Shown in pieces: positions 1-5,694 of a stretch of 8,511 nucleotides of DNA. Positions within the stretch are counted from its first letter, which is position 1, and each line of letters begins with the position of its first letter. The notes below the pieces were generated by a model. That model did no database searches, had not been told where the DNA came from, and worked only from the letters and a program-made list of their open reading frames with translations. Both the position numbers and the translations under genes were made by a program. Source of the DNA: Acidimicrobiales bacterium (GTDB lineage: Bacteria > Actinomycetota > Acidimicrobiia > Acidimicrobiales > Poriferisodalaceae). The stretch is from assembly GCA_020439485.1 (NCBI GenBank), contig JAGQSP010000149.1:1-8511 (forward strand). The letters run 5' to 3'.

Positions 1-1091
1 GACACCTCGATGGTTCGCCGAACGGCAGCCTCGTAGGCCTCGGTGCCGTTCGCCACCAGCGAGAACCACAGCGGCAGCCCCCTTGCGCGACGCGAAAGGT
101 GAAAGGCCAGGTCGGAGGGGTTCTGGTCGTGGCGATCGACCTCCTGCAAATACGAGGCGCGCTGGGGAAACGTTCGCCTCGCCGTCGACGGATCGCGATA
201 GACCAAAGCCGCGCAGTCATAGGGTGTGAACAGCCACTTGTGAGGGTCGATACCAAACGAATCGGACCGCTCGAAACCTGCGAAGATCGGCGACAGTTCG
301 GGCAGCAGAAGGCCCGCACCCCCGTAGGCGGCGTCGACGTGCATCCAGGCGCCGGTCTCTTCGCAGAAGTCGGCGATCTCGTCCAGCTTGTCGACCATGC
401 CCGTCAGGGTGGCTCCCCCGGTGGCCACGACTGCGACGATCAGGCAACCCTCGGCATCGGCGCGCCCGGCGGCGTCTCGCACGCCGGCACCGGTCAGCCG
501 GCCCTTGTCGTCGCCGGGGGCGGTGAAGACGACCATGTCGAGCAACTCGGCGGCGCCGACCACCGAGGTGTGGGCAGCCTCGCCTGTGATCACTGCCAAC
601 CGCCCGTGCGTGCCGCGCTCGCGCGCCATCTTGCGCGCCACCGCCAAAGCCGACAGGTTGGCTGCCGAACCACCTGCGACGAAGACTCCGCCGGCCGATT
701 CGGGATAGTGGGCCACGCCGGCCAGCCATCGCAGGGCCTCGTTCTCGGCGGCGATTGCGCCTGCCCCACCTTCCCAGTGGCCGGCGAAGATCGAGGCCAC
801 GCCCACCAGGGCGTCGCTGATCTTGGCCGACACCGACGGTGCCGTGGGAACGTACGACAGCATCATCGGGCAATCGTTGGGCCGACACGCCGGCAGCACC
901 ACGTCGCGGAACAAGGCCAGGGCTTCACGATCGCCACGTCCTGTGCTCCCGACCGATCCGTCGATCGATGCCACCAGATCGTCTACGTAGTCAGCGCCCC
1001 ACTTGGGGTCTTTCGGGGTCGAGATGAGATCTTCGAAAATACTGAGCGCCAGTCCAAATTGGGCCTGGGAAGTTTCGGTCCACTGATGCAT
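1..1091 (-). CDS. PLP-dependent group II amino-acid decarboxylase (3' end beyond window)
   Basis: Cytoplasmic pyridoxal-phosphate enzyme of the aromatic-L-amino-acid/glutamate decarboxylase family, which removes the alpha-carboxyl of an amino acid to give an amine. The 363 visible residues hold the family core in order: a GGSAANLSAL stretch (cofactor phosphate region), AHTSV with H174 (the histidine that stacks on the PLP ring in this family), HVDAAYGG with D253 (pairs with the pyridine nitrogen), and DPHKW with K285 (Schiff-base lysine, codon 237-239). A later LSRRARGLPLWFSL segment matches the region after the flexible loop of aromatic decarboxylases. Family members are about 470-500 residues, so roughly the last 100 lie off the left edge. 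I chose the ATG at 1089-1091 because it begins MHQW and has AGGGGG just upstream; an in-frame GTG at 1136 would add 15 unlikely residues. The gene is divergent from proS. Substrate (Tyr, Trp, DOPA, Glu or other) cannot be told from the sequence. Family assignment is very secure. Confidence 0.93.
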   Translation of the reverse strand, partial: MHQWTETSQAQFGLALSIFEDLISTPKDPKWGADYVDDLVASIDGSVGSTGRGDREALALFRDVVLPACRPNDCPMMLSYVPTAPSVSAKISDALVGVASIFAGHWEGGAGAIAAENEALRWLAGVAHYPESAGGVFVAGGSAANLSALAVARKMARERGTHGRLAVITGEAAHTSVVGAAELLDMVVFTAPGDDKGRLTGAGVRDAAGRADAEGCLIVAVVATGGATLTGMVDKLDEIADFCEETGAWMHVDAAYGGAGLLLPELSPIFAGFERSDSFGIDPHKWLFTPYDCAALVYRDPSTARRTFPQRASYLQEVDRHDQNPSDLAFHLSRRARGLPLWFSLVANGTEAYEAAVRRTIEV

Positions 1092-1095
1092 CGGT

Positions 1096-1101
1096 CCCCC
1101 T
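1096..1101 (-). promoter_or_regulatory. Ribosome binding site of the decarboxylase
   Basis: On the minus strand AGGGGG lies four bases before the ATG at 1091. It is purine-rich and Shine-Dalgarno-like, though the spacing is a little short. It supports the ATG at 1091 over the in-frame GTG at 1136. Confidence 0.55.
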
Positions 1102-1144
1102 GGGTGCCGCGGCGCCGACGCTCGGGCCGGCGTCACCGCAGCCC

Positions 1145-1150
1145 AAGATA
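1145..1150 (-). promoter_or_regulatory. Possible -10 element for the decarboxylase
   Basis: On the minus strand the hexamer TATCTT fits the actinobacterial TANNNT -10 pattern. It lies about 54 bases upstream of the decarboxylase ATG in the 128-bp divergent gap. No good -35 element is seen at 16-18 bp (the best candidate is GCGGAC), so this is only a candidate. Confidence 0.25.
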
Positions 1151-1205
1151 GGCACGGGCGCCCCGCGTCCGCGCGAATCAGCAGTTCGGGCGACCCCGGC
1201 AGCGA

Positions 1206-1211
1206 TAACGT
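1206..1211 (+). promoter_or_regulatory. Possible -10 element for proS (near-leaderless start)
   Basis: TAACGT matches TANNNT and ends eight bases before the A of the proS ATG at 1220. Transcription would then begin at or within a base or two of the start codon. No Shine-Dalgarno sequence is visible before this ATG (the preceding bases are GTGATTGGCC), which agrees with a leaderless or near-leaderless mRNA, a common arrangement in actinobacteria. The -35 region is weak: TTCGGG at 1185-1190 is the only candidate. Confidence 0.4.
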
Positions 1212-1219
1212 GATTGGCC

Positions 1220-2923
1220 ATGCGTTGGTCGAACCTGTTCATTCCCACCTTGCGCGACGCCCCCGGCGACGCCGAGGCTGCAAGCCACAAGCTGCTGCTG
1301 AGGGGCGGGTTCATGCGCCAGCTTCACGCCGGCCACTACTCCATGCTGCCGCTGGGCTTCAAGGTCCACGAAAAGATCGCGGCCATCGTTCGTTCTGAGA
1401 TGAACGCCATCGGCGGGCAGGAATACCAGCTGCCCACCATGCATCCGGCCGCGCTGTGGCAGCAGAGCGGGCGTTGGGAGGTGATGGGCGACGAGATGTT
1501 CAGGCTCAAGGACCGCAAGGGTGCCGAGCTCGCTTTGGGAATGACCGAGGAAGAGGTGTTCACGACCCTGGCCCTCGAGCTGGCCTCTTACAAACAGCTG
1601 CCCCAGATCTGGTACCAGATCCACATCAAGTTCCGTGATGAACCTCGCCCCAAGAGCGGGCTCCTGCGGGTTCGCGAGTTCACCATGAAAGACTCGTACA
1701 GCTTCGATCTGGACGAGGCCGGGCTGGACAAGTCGTTCGATCTGCACCACGACGCATACGTGCGCATCTTCGACCGCCTCAGCCTGCCCGCAATGCCAGT
1801 TGAGGCATCGTCCGGAGCGATGGGCGGTTCGGACAGCGTCGAGTTCATGGTCCCCTCCCCCGCCGGCGAAGACGATGTGGTTCGCTGTCGAGACTGTGGA
1901 TATGCGGCCAACGTCGAACGGGCAACGTCGCAGCTCGCCGACATAGTGGATCAGCCCGGGCCCGACGCGCCCGAGCGCTTCGCCACGCCTGGCATCCGCA
2001 CCATCGCGGCTCTCGAGGCGTTCGAGGGTGGAGCGTCGGCCGAACGCCAGATCAAGACCATGGTCATGGTGCTCGACGGCGAGATCGTTCTGGCGCTGCT
2101 GCGCGGCGACCACCAGCTGAATCTCCAGAAGCTTCAGGACGCCACCGGCGCCGCCGAGTTCAGGCCCGCCACGCCAGAAGAGGCGCTGGCGGCCTTGGGC
2201 GCAAACCCCGGCAGCCTGGGTGCGGTTGGCGTCGAGCTTCGGGTCGTCGCCGACCAGGCGCTGGCCGGGCGGTCGAACATGACCACCGGAGCAAACGAAG
2301 ACGACTGGCACTATCGCGGCGTCTCCGTCGACCGCGACATAGCGGTCAGCCAGTGGGCCGACCTGCGCGAGGTGCAGGCCGGCGAACCCTGCCTCCACTG
2401 CGGCAACTCGCTCGAGATCGTCCGGTGCATCGAGGCCGGCCACATCTTCAAGCTGGGACGCAAGTATGCCGAGGCCCTCGATGCCAAGGTCCTGGACCCC
2501 GACGGCAAGGCCCGCACGATAATCATGGGCAGCTACGGCATCGGCATCGGTCGAGCGATGGCCGCCATAGTCGAGACCCACCACGACGAGCACGGTGTGG
2601 CCTGGCCTGTGGCGGTTGCGCCCTACGAAGCGGTCATCACCATCGCGTCGATGAAGGATGAGCGTGGCGTCGCCGAGGGCGAGCGGATTTATTCCCAGCT
2701 GCGCAGTGCTGGTATCGATGTTGTGCTCGACGACCGAGATGCCCGGGCAGGGGTCAAGTTCGCCGATGCCGAGCTGATCGGTATTCCCTACAGGGTCACC
2801 ATCGGCAAGGCGCTAGCCGAGGGTGAGGTCGAGGTCACGGTCCGCGCCACCGGCGAAACCGAAAAGGTGCCGGTCGGCGATGTCGTCGAGCGGCTGGTGG
2901 GTGTCATCACCGCCCAACGCTGA
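1220..2923 (+). CDS. proS: Prolyl-tRNA synthetase, bacterial type with editing domain
   Basis: Class II aminoacyl-tRNA synthetase that activates proline with ATP and charges tRNA-Pro in the cytoplasm. The 567-residue product matches the usual bacterial (ProS type 1) length of about 570. It starts with MRWSNLFIPTLRDAP, the family's normal N-terminus, which fixes the start at the ATG at 1220; the in-frame TTG at 1214 would add only two residues. Motif 1 lies around residues 43-80 (LPLG at 43-46). Motif 2 is at 138-162 (FRDE then RVREFTMKDSYSF). The INS editing domain, which clears mischarged Ala-tRNA-Pro, spans about 225-395 and includes RGDHQLNLQKL. Motif 3 is GSYGIGIGR at 437-445, followed by the C-terminal anticodon-binding domain (about 470-567). 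Cysteine pairs C223/C226 and C391/C394 flank the editing domain. It is divergent from the decarboxylase, and an MFS gene follows 63 bp downstream on the same strand. Nothing suggests truncation. Confidence 0.98.
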   Translation: MRWSNLFIPTLRDAPGDAEAASHKLLLRGGFMRQLHAGHYSMLPLGFKVHEKIAAIVRSEMNAIGGQEYQLPTMHPAALWQQSGRWEVMGDEMFRLKDRKGAELALGMTEEEVFTTLALELASYKQLPQIWYQIHIKFRDEPRPKSGLLRVREFTMKDSYSFDLDEAGLDKSFDLHHDAYVRIFDRLSLPAMPVEASSGAMGGSDSVEFMVPSPAGEDDVVRCRDCGYAANVERATSQLADIVDQPGPDAPERFATPGIRTIAALEAFEGGASAERQIKTMVMVLDGEIVLALLRGDHQLNLQKLQDATGAAEFRPATPEEALAALGANPGSLGAVGVELRVVADQALAGRSNMTTGANEDDWHYRGVSVDRDIAVSQWADLREVQAGEPCLHCGNSLEIVRCIEAGHIFKLGRKYAEALDAKVLDPDGKARTIIMGSYGIGIGRAMAAIVETHHDEHGVAWPVAVAPYEAVITIASMKDERGVAEGERIYSQLRSAGIDVVLDDRDARAGVKFADAELIGIPYRVTIGKALAEGEVEVTVRATGETEKVPVGDVVERLVGVITAQR

Positions 2924-2974
2924 CACGACCGACGGTCGACGCGGCGAGGCGCAGGTGTCGTCATCCCCGACAAC

Positions 2975-2978
2975 GAGG
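2975..2978 (+). promoter_or_regulatory. Ribosome binding site of the MFS transporter
   Basis: GAGG lies eight bases before the ATG at 2987 and supports that start. The 63-bp gap after proS shows no clear promoter or T-tract terminator, so read-through from proS is likely. Confidence 0.5.
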
Positions 2979-2986
2979 CAACCGAC

Positions 2987-4279
2987 ATGAAGACGACGCC
3001 CAGTCGCACGTACAGCGATTCTGAACAAGACAGGGCGGCGCTGCAGCGCCGCACGATCTGGGTGTTGCTGGCGGGCACATTGCCGGCCGGAGCTGCGATG
3101 TCGGGCGCCTTTGCCGCGGCCGCGACCCTGGGCGAGGACCTCACCGGCAGCGACAGGCTGGGCACCCTGGCCGCGGCCTGTGTGACGGTGGGTGGGGCCC
3201 TTTCTGCGGTGCCCGTGGCCCGCCTGATGGCACGCAGCGGGCGACGCCCCGGCCTGCGGGCAGCCTGGGTCACGGGGGCCGTGGGCGCCATCATCTGTGC
3301 GGTCGCTGCCATCGCCGAGATCTATCCGATACTGCCGCCGGGCCTGGCGATGATCGGTGTGGGCTCTGCCGGCACGCTGGCGGCGCGCTACGCGGCAGCC
3401 GACCTCGCATCGCCCGAAGACAAGGCCAGGGCCATCGGCATGCTGGTCTGGGGTGGAACGTTCGGCTCGGTTCTGGGGCCGATAGTCGCGTTGCAGGGCG
3501 CGGGCTCGGTGGCCGAGTCGGTGGGCCTGCCCGAGCTGGCTGGGCCATACATTCTTTCGCTGTTGTTGTTCATCCTGGCTTCGGGGGCCATCGACCGCCT
3601 GTTGCGGCCAGATCCCCTGGTGGTGGCGGGTGGTCTCGATTCCGACGCAGCCGAAGGCACGACCAAGCCTCCCCTTTCGGCAACCCTCGGGCGTATCGCC
3701 CGGGTGCCCGAGGCCCGCCTTGCTGTGTTGGCGATGATCGTGGGCCACGGCGTGATGGTTGGGGTCATGGTGGCAACGCCACTTCACATGAAAGACGGCA
3801 ACCAGGCGCTCAGCGTGGTCGGCCAGGTGATCTCGCTGCACGTGATCGGCATGTATGCATTCGCCCCACTGATCGGCCGCTTGGTAGACCGCGTTGGCGC
3901 CAAGCTGGTGGTCGCTGCGGGCGGCGTCATCCTTGCAGTTGGCGCCGAGATGGCCGCCCACACCGAAGCCCAACACACACGCGGGGTGGCCATAGGCCTG
4001 TTCCTGGTGGGTGTCGGATGGAACTTCGGCATCATCGCTGCCAGTGCGCTGTTGACCCGTGCCTTCGACCTACACGAGCGTGTCGCGGCCCAGGGTGCCG
4101 CCGACCTGCTGATGACAAGCGCAGGCGCAGCCGCGGGCCTCAGCTCTGGATTTGTGCTCGAGCAATGGGGTTACCACACGCTCAGTCACAACGCCGGACT
4201 GTTCGGCGTGGCGCTGACCATATTCGCCGTGGTCACGCTGCTGCCGGGGCGCAGACCGGCCGCGGCCACCGGGGCCTGA
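2987..4279 (+). CDS. Major facilitator superfamily (MFS) transporter, 12 TM
   Basis: Inner-membrane secondary transporter of the major facilitator superfamily, 430 residues. Twelve hydrophobic segments can be drawn, at roughly 24-46, 59-80, 92-111, 114-138, 148-170, 184-205, 243-265, 277-296, 305-322, 331-354, 367-390 and 401-420. A long polar loop (about 206-240) separates the two six-helix halves. The loop after TM2 carries an MFS motif A-like ARLMARSGRR (78-87), repeated in the second half as GRLVDRVG (297-304), as expected from the internal duplication. A GTFGSVLGP stretch in TM5 (157-165) resembles the antiporter motif C, so drug or metabolite efflux is a reasonable guess, but the substrate cannot be read from the sequence. 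It probably shares a transcript with proS. Its last 94 bp, encoding TM12 and the C-terminal tail, overlap the convergent PAP2 gene. Confidence 0.9.
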   Translation: MKTTPSRTYSDSEQDRAALQRRTIWVLLAGTLPAGAAMSGAFAAAATLGEDLTGSDRLGTLAAACVTVGGALSAVPVARLMARSGRRPGLRAAWVTGAVGAIICAVAAIAEIYPILPPGLAMIGVGSAGTLAARYAAADLASPEDKARAIGMLVWGGTFGSVLGPIVALQGAGSVAESVGLPELAGPYILSLLLFILASGAIDRLLRPDPLVVAGGLDSDAAEGTTKPPLSATLGRIARVPEARLAVLAMIVGHGVMVGVMVATPLHMKDGNQALSVVGQVISLHVIGMYAFAPLIGRLVDRVGAKLVVAAGGVILAVGAEMAAHTEAQHTRGVAIGLFLVGVGWNFGIIAASALLTRAFDLHERVAAQGAADLLMTSAGAAAGLSSGFVLEQWGYHTLSHNAGLFGVALTIFAVVTLLPGRRPAAATGA

Positions 4280-5040
4280 ACGCAGCGGCCGAAGGTGTCG
4301 GCCAGACCCACCGAACTGGCCGCCACGGCAACCATCCAGCAGGCAGCCACCAGCGCAGCCCCAGCACCGCCGGCAGGTGCATCCACCCCCGGCATCAGCG
4401 CCAGCGCTGCGAAGCCGGTCACGACCACGGCCGAACACTTCGACGGCCTGATCCTCGCCGACCACACCACAGCGGCCTCGACGACGAGCAGTCCTGCGAC
4501 CACGTCGGCCGGTCGGTGACCGGTAGTCACCATGATCACGACCGCCCACGACACCAGCCCTGCCGCCAACAAGGCTCGTACGACGCGATGAGCGCGCACC
4601 TGCGTCGTAGCCCACAGACCGACGATGGTGGCGACGGCGGCAAACCCGAGGGTATGGCCGCTGGGAAGTGAATTGGAGGCCAGGATCGCGTCGTCGACGA
4701 CGGGGCGTGGCAATGCGACCTTGGCCAGGGCGCCTATGACCACCGCCATCACTATCGACCATGCCACCGGGACCGACCGCAATGTCCGGCGGGCCGGGTT
4801 CGCACGGTGCCTGGCATGCAGAATCAGCCCCACGACGAAGGCCACCACCAGCGGGGTCGCCCACGTCGAGGTCGCAGCATGGTCGATCGAGCGCACCAAA
4901 CGATCGGTGTCCACCGCCCACTCGGCCGGCAGCGAGCGCAGACCCTCGAGGCCTGCCGCGTCGAGGGCGCGGCCCCCTTCGGTCAACACTGCCGTGCCTG
5001 CAAACCCAGCTGGCAGCGCCAGGGCCAACAGCCGCATCAT
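4186..5040 (-). CDS. PAP2-superfamily membrane phosphatase (variant signature)
   Basis: Integral membrane protein of 284 residues resembling PAP2 (type 2 phosphatidic acid phosphatase) enzymes, which remove phosphate from lipid phosphates or undecaprenyl pyrophosphate at the outer membrane face. The signature is K107-x4-R112-P113, then P126-SGH-T130 with H129, then S164 through H175-x3-D179, the last being the nucleophile histidine and its partner aspartate. Two departures stand out: the first motif is shorter than the classical K-x6-RP, and the arginine normally six residues before the catalytic histidine is I169. Six to eight hydrophobic segments are visible (about 4-20, 61-76, 91-106, 131-146, 155-173, 178-194, 205-218, 227-246). 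It starts at an ATG inside the stop codon of the upstream gene (ATGA), with no clear ribosome site of its own, implying translational coupling. The last 31 residues lie antisense to the MFS gene and look like a non-conserved tail. The substrate is unknown. Confidence 0.82.
   Translation of the reverse strand: MMRLLALALPAGFAGTAVLTEGGRALDAAGLEGLRSLPAEWAVDTDRLVRSIDHAATSTWATPLVVAFVVGLILHARHRANPARRTLRSVPVAWSIVMAVVIGALAKVALPRPVVDDAILASNSLPSGHTLGFAAVATIVGLWATTQVRAHRVVRALLAAGLVSWAVVIMVTTGHRPADVVAGLLVVEAAVVWSARIRPSKCSAVVVTGFAALALMPGVDAPAGGAGAALVAACWMVAVAASSVGLADTFGRCVQAPVAAAGLRPGSSVTTANMVSATPNSPAL
4287..4303 (+). terminator. Hairpin just after the MFS stop codon
   Basis: GGCCGA and TCGGCC form a perfect 6-bp stem with a 5-base loop (AGGTG), beginning eight bases after the MFS TGA. 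No T-run follows. It could be a weak, T-less terminator for the proS-MFS transcript, but it also lies within PAP2 coding sequence, where GC-rich palindromes arise by chance. Confidence 0.28.
5037..5040 (-). other. ATGA start/stop overlap (translational coupling)
   Basis: On the minus strand the bases ATGA hold both the ATG of the PAP2 gene (5040-5038) and the TGA stop of the upstream small gene (5039-5037). This is the classical 4-bp overlap of co-translated neighbours. It explains the missing Shine-Dalgarno sequence before PAP2. Confidence 0.8.
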
Positions 5041-5528
5041 CGACTTGGCAGGCCGGTCGTTTCGAGATCGGGCGCTGTCAGGCCGGCTGCGAGCCGACCG
5101 ACCAGAACCGGAGACTGGTTGCAGATGTCACCGGCCAGGTGGCGGGCCGCAGACGACACCGCGCCGCTGGAATCCAGCAACGCCTCGAACTCGACGTCGA
5201 GATAGGTCTGAACCAAAGCGAAGTGGTCGTCGAGATCGCTCAGCAGCACCGGGGCGCCGTCGCACGCCGCCAGATGGAGGCGAACCGACGCCCACGACTG
5301 GGCCACCTCACCGCTGTGAAGTACTCCACCACCCTCGACTGCAGCGTGCGTGTCGCCGAGCAATTGCATGGCAGCAAGCCGGGCACGCGTGGCCTTGGTG
5401 GGCACGAGCACGGGAGAGCCGGCGCCGGCCGACCCTCCCGTACCCACACTGCGATTGCCCGCAATCCATGAGACCAGACCCGTCATCAGCGCTATCGCTG
5501 AGACGAAACCCAACAGCATCATCGTCAC
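5037..5528 (-). CDS. Hypothetical membrane-anchored protein, coupled to PAP2
   Basis: I do not recognise this 163-residue protein. One hydrophobic segment at about residues 3-23 (MMLLGFVSAIALMTGLVSWIAG) is a signal anchor or uncleaved signal peptide. A Gly/Ser linker (about 25-38) follows, then an Ala/Leu-rich, probably helical domain (about 45-155) expected outside the cytoplasm. That domain holds only two cysteines, C89 and C126, which could form a disulfide. I chose the GTG at 5528 because GGAAGGAG lies seven bases upstream and the membrane segment begins at once; an ATG at 5615 would put 29 unconvincing residues before it, and an ATG at 5522 is a close alternative. The stop overlaps the PAP2 start by 4 bp, so the two are made together and may act together at the membrane. 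The gene opens this unit, behind a 166-bp gap. Confidence 0.75.
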   Translation of the reverse strand: MTMMLLGFVSAIALMTGLVSWIAGNRSVGTGGSAGAGSPVLVPTKATRARLAAMQLLGDTHAAVEGGGVLHSGEVAQSWASVRLHLAACDGAPVLLSDLDDHFALVQTYLDVEFEALLDSSGAVSSAARHLAGDICNQSPVLVGRLAAGLTAPDLETTGLPSR

Positions 5529-5535
5529 TCGCCCG

Positions 5536-5540
5536 CTCCT
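5536..5540 (-). promoter_or_regulatory. Strong ribosome binding site deciding the GTG start at 5528
   Basis: On the minus strand AGGAG (within GGAAGGAGC) sits seven bases before GTG at 5528, an ideal spacing. It rules out the longer reading from the ATG at 5615 and makes the ATG at 5522 (13 bases away) less likely. Confidence 0.75.
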
Positions 5541-5629
5541 TCCACCGAGTAGGGAAGGCGGATAACCGCTTCCGATTGCCTTGACACACAATTGACTATC
5601 GGTGGCCAGGGCCAATGCAGTGAGTGACT

Positions 5630-5669
5630 GTTTCGTTACTTGATCGTCATATAGTTCGTAACATTCGAA
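5630..5669. promoter_or_regulatory. Repeated TTCGTNAC words and an inverted repeat, possible operator
   Basis: On the plus strand TTCGTTAC (5632-5639) and TTCGTAAC (5655-5662) form a direct repeat with starts 23 bp apart, about two helical turns. The second copy is also the left arm of the imperfect 15-bp palindrome TTCGTAACATTCGAA (5655-5669), whose TTCG/CGAA ends match exactly. The words lie about 100-140 bp upstream of the GTG at 5528. They could be a regulator site for the small gene/PAP2 unit; no regulator gene is visible nearby. Confidence 0.3.
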
Positions 5670-5694
5670 ACCGGATGGGTGAGTGCGACGCCTC

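Larger units (their letters stand above)
5529..5694 (-). promoter_or_regulatory. AT-rich gap, likely promoter region of the small gene/PAP2 unit
   Basis: This 166-bp gap between the protease gene and the small membrane protein gene is clearly richer in A and T than its surroundings, especially 5571-5670. It is the longest non-coding stretch in the window. No consensus sigma-70 pair is clear on either strand; the best minus-strand candidate is TTACGA, a 17-bp spacer and TAACGA, which is weak. A promoter here is inferred from position and composition. Confidence 0.4.

Noticed and set aside
99..1151. Plus-strand open frame (350 codons) opposite the decarboxylase
   Set aside because: The minus strand encodes an unmistakable PLP decarboxylase; this frame gives low-complexity Arg/Gly/His-rich protein with no recognisable domain.
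1178..2593. Long minus-strand open frame (471 codons) opposite proS
   Set aside because: It lies entirely antisense to a clearly conserved prolyl-tRNA synthetase, its translation resembles no family, and long shadow frames are common in GC-rich DNA.
2926..2938. CGACC-GAC-GGTCG hairpin between proS and the MFS gene
   Set aside because: A 5-bp stem with a 3-base loop and no T-tract is too weak to call a terminator.
2813..3976. Minus-strand open frame (387 codons) opposite the MFS gene and the end of proS
   Set aside because: The translation is polar and His/Gln/Arg-rich and crosses the ends of two real plus-strand genes; it is a shadow.
4625..5584. Plus-strand open frame (319 codons) opposite PAP2 and the small gene
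   Set aside because: Arg/Pro/Thr-rich translation with no domain, antisense to two genes joined by an ATGA overlap and backed by a good ribosome site.
5581..5597. TTGACA and TTGACT words on the plus strand as -35 boxes
   Set aside because: No TANNNT hexamer follows at 16-18 bp, and a plus-strand promoter here would only read antisense into the protease gene.
5529..5615. Longer N-terminus of the small membrane protein from the ATG at 5615
   Set aside because: It would put 29 residues ahead of the membrane segment, while a strong AGGAG stands seven bases before the GTG at 5528.
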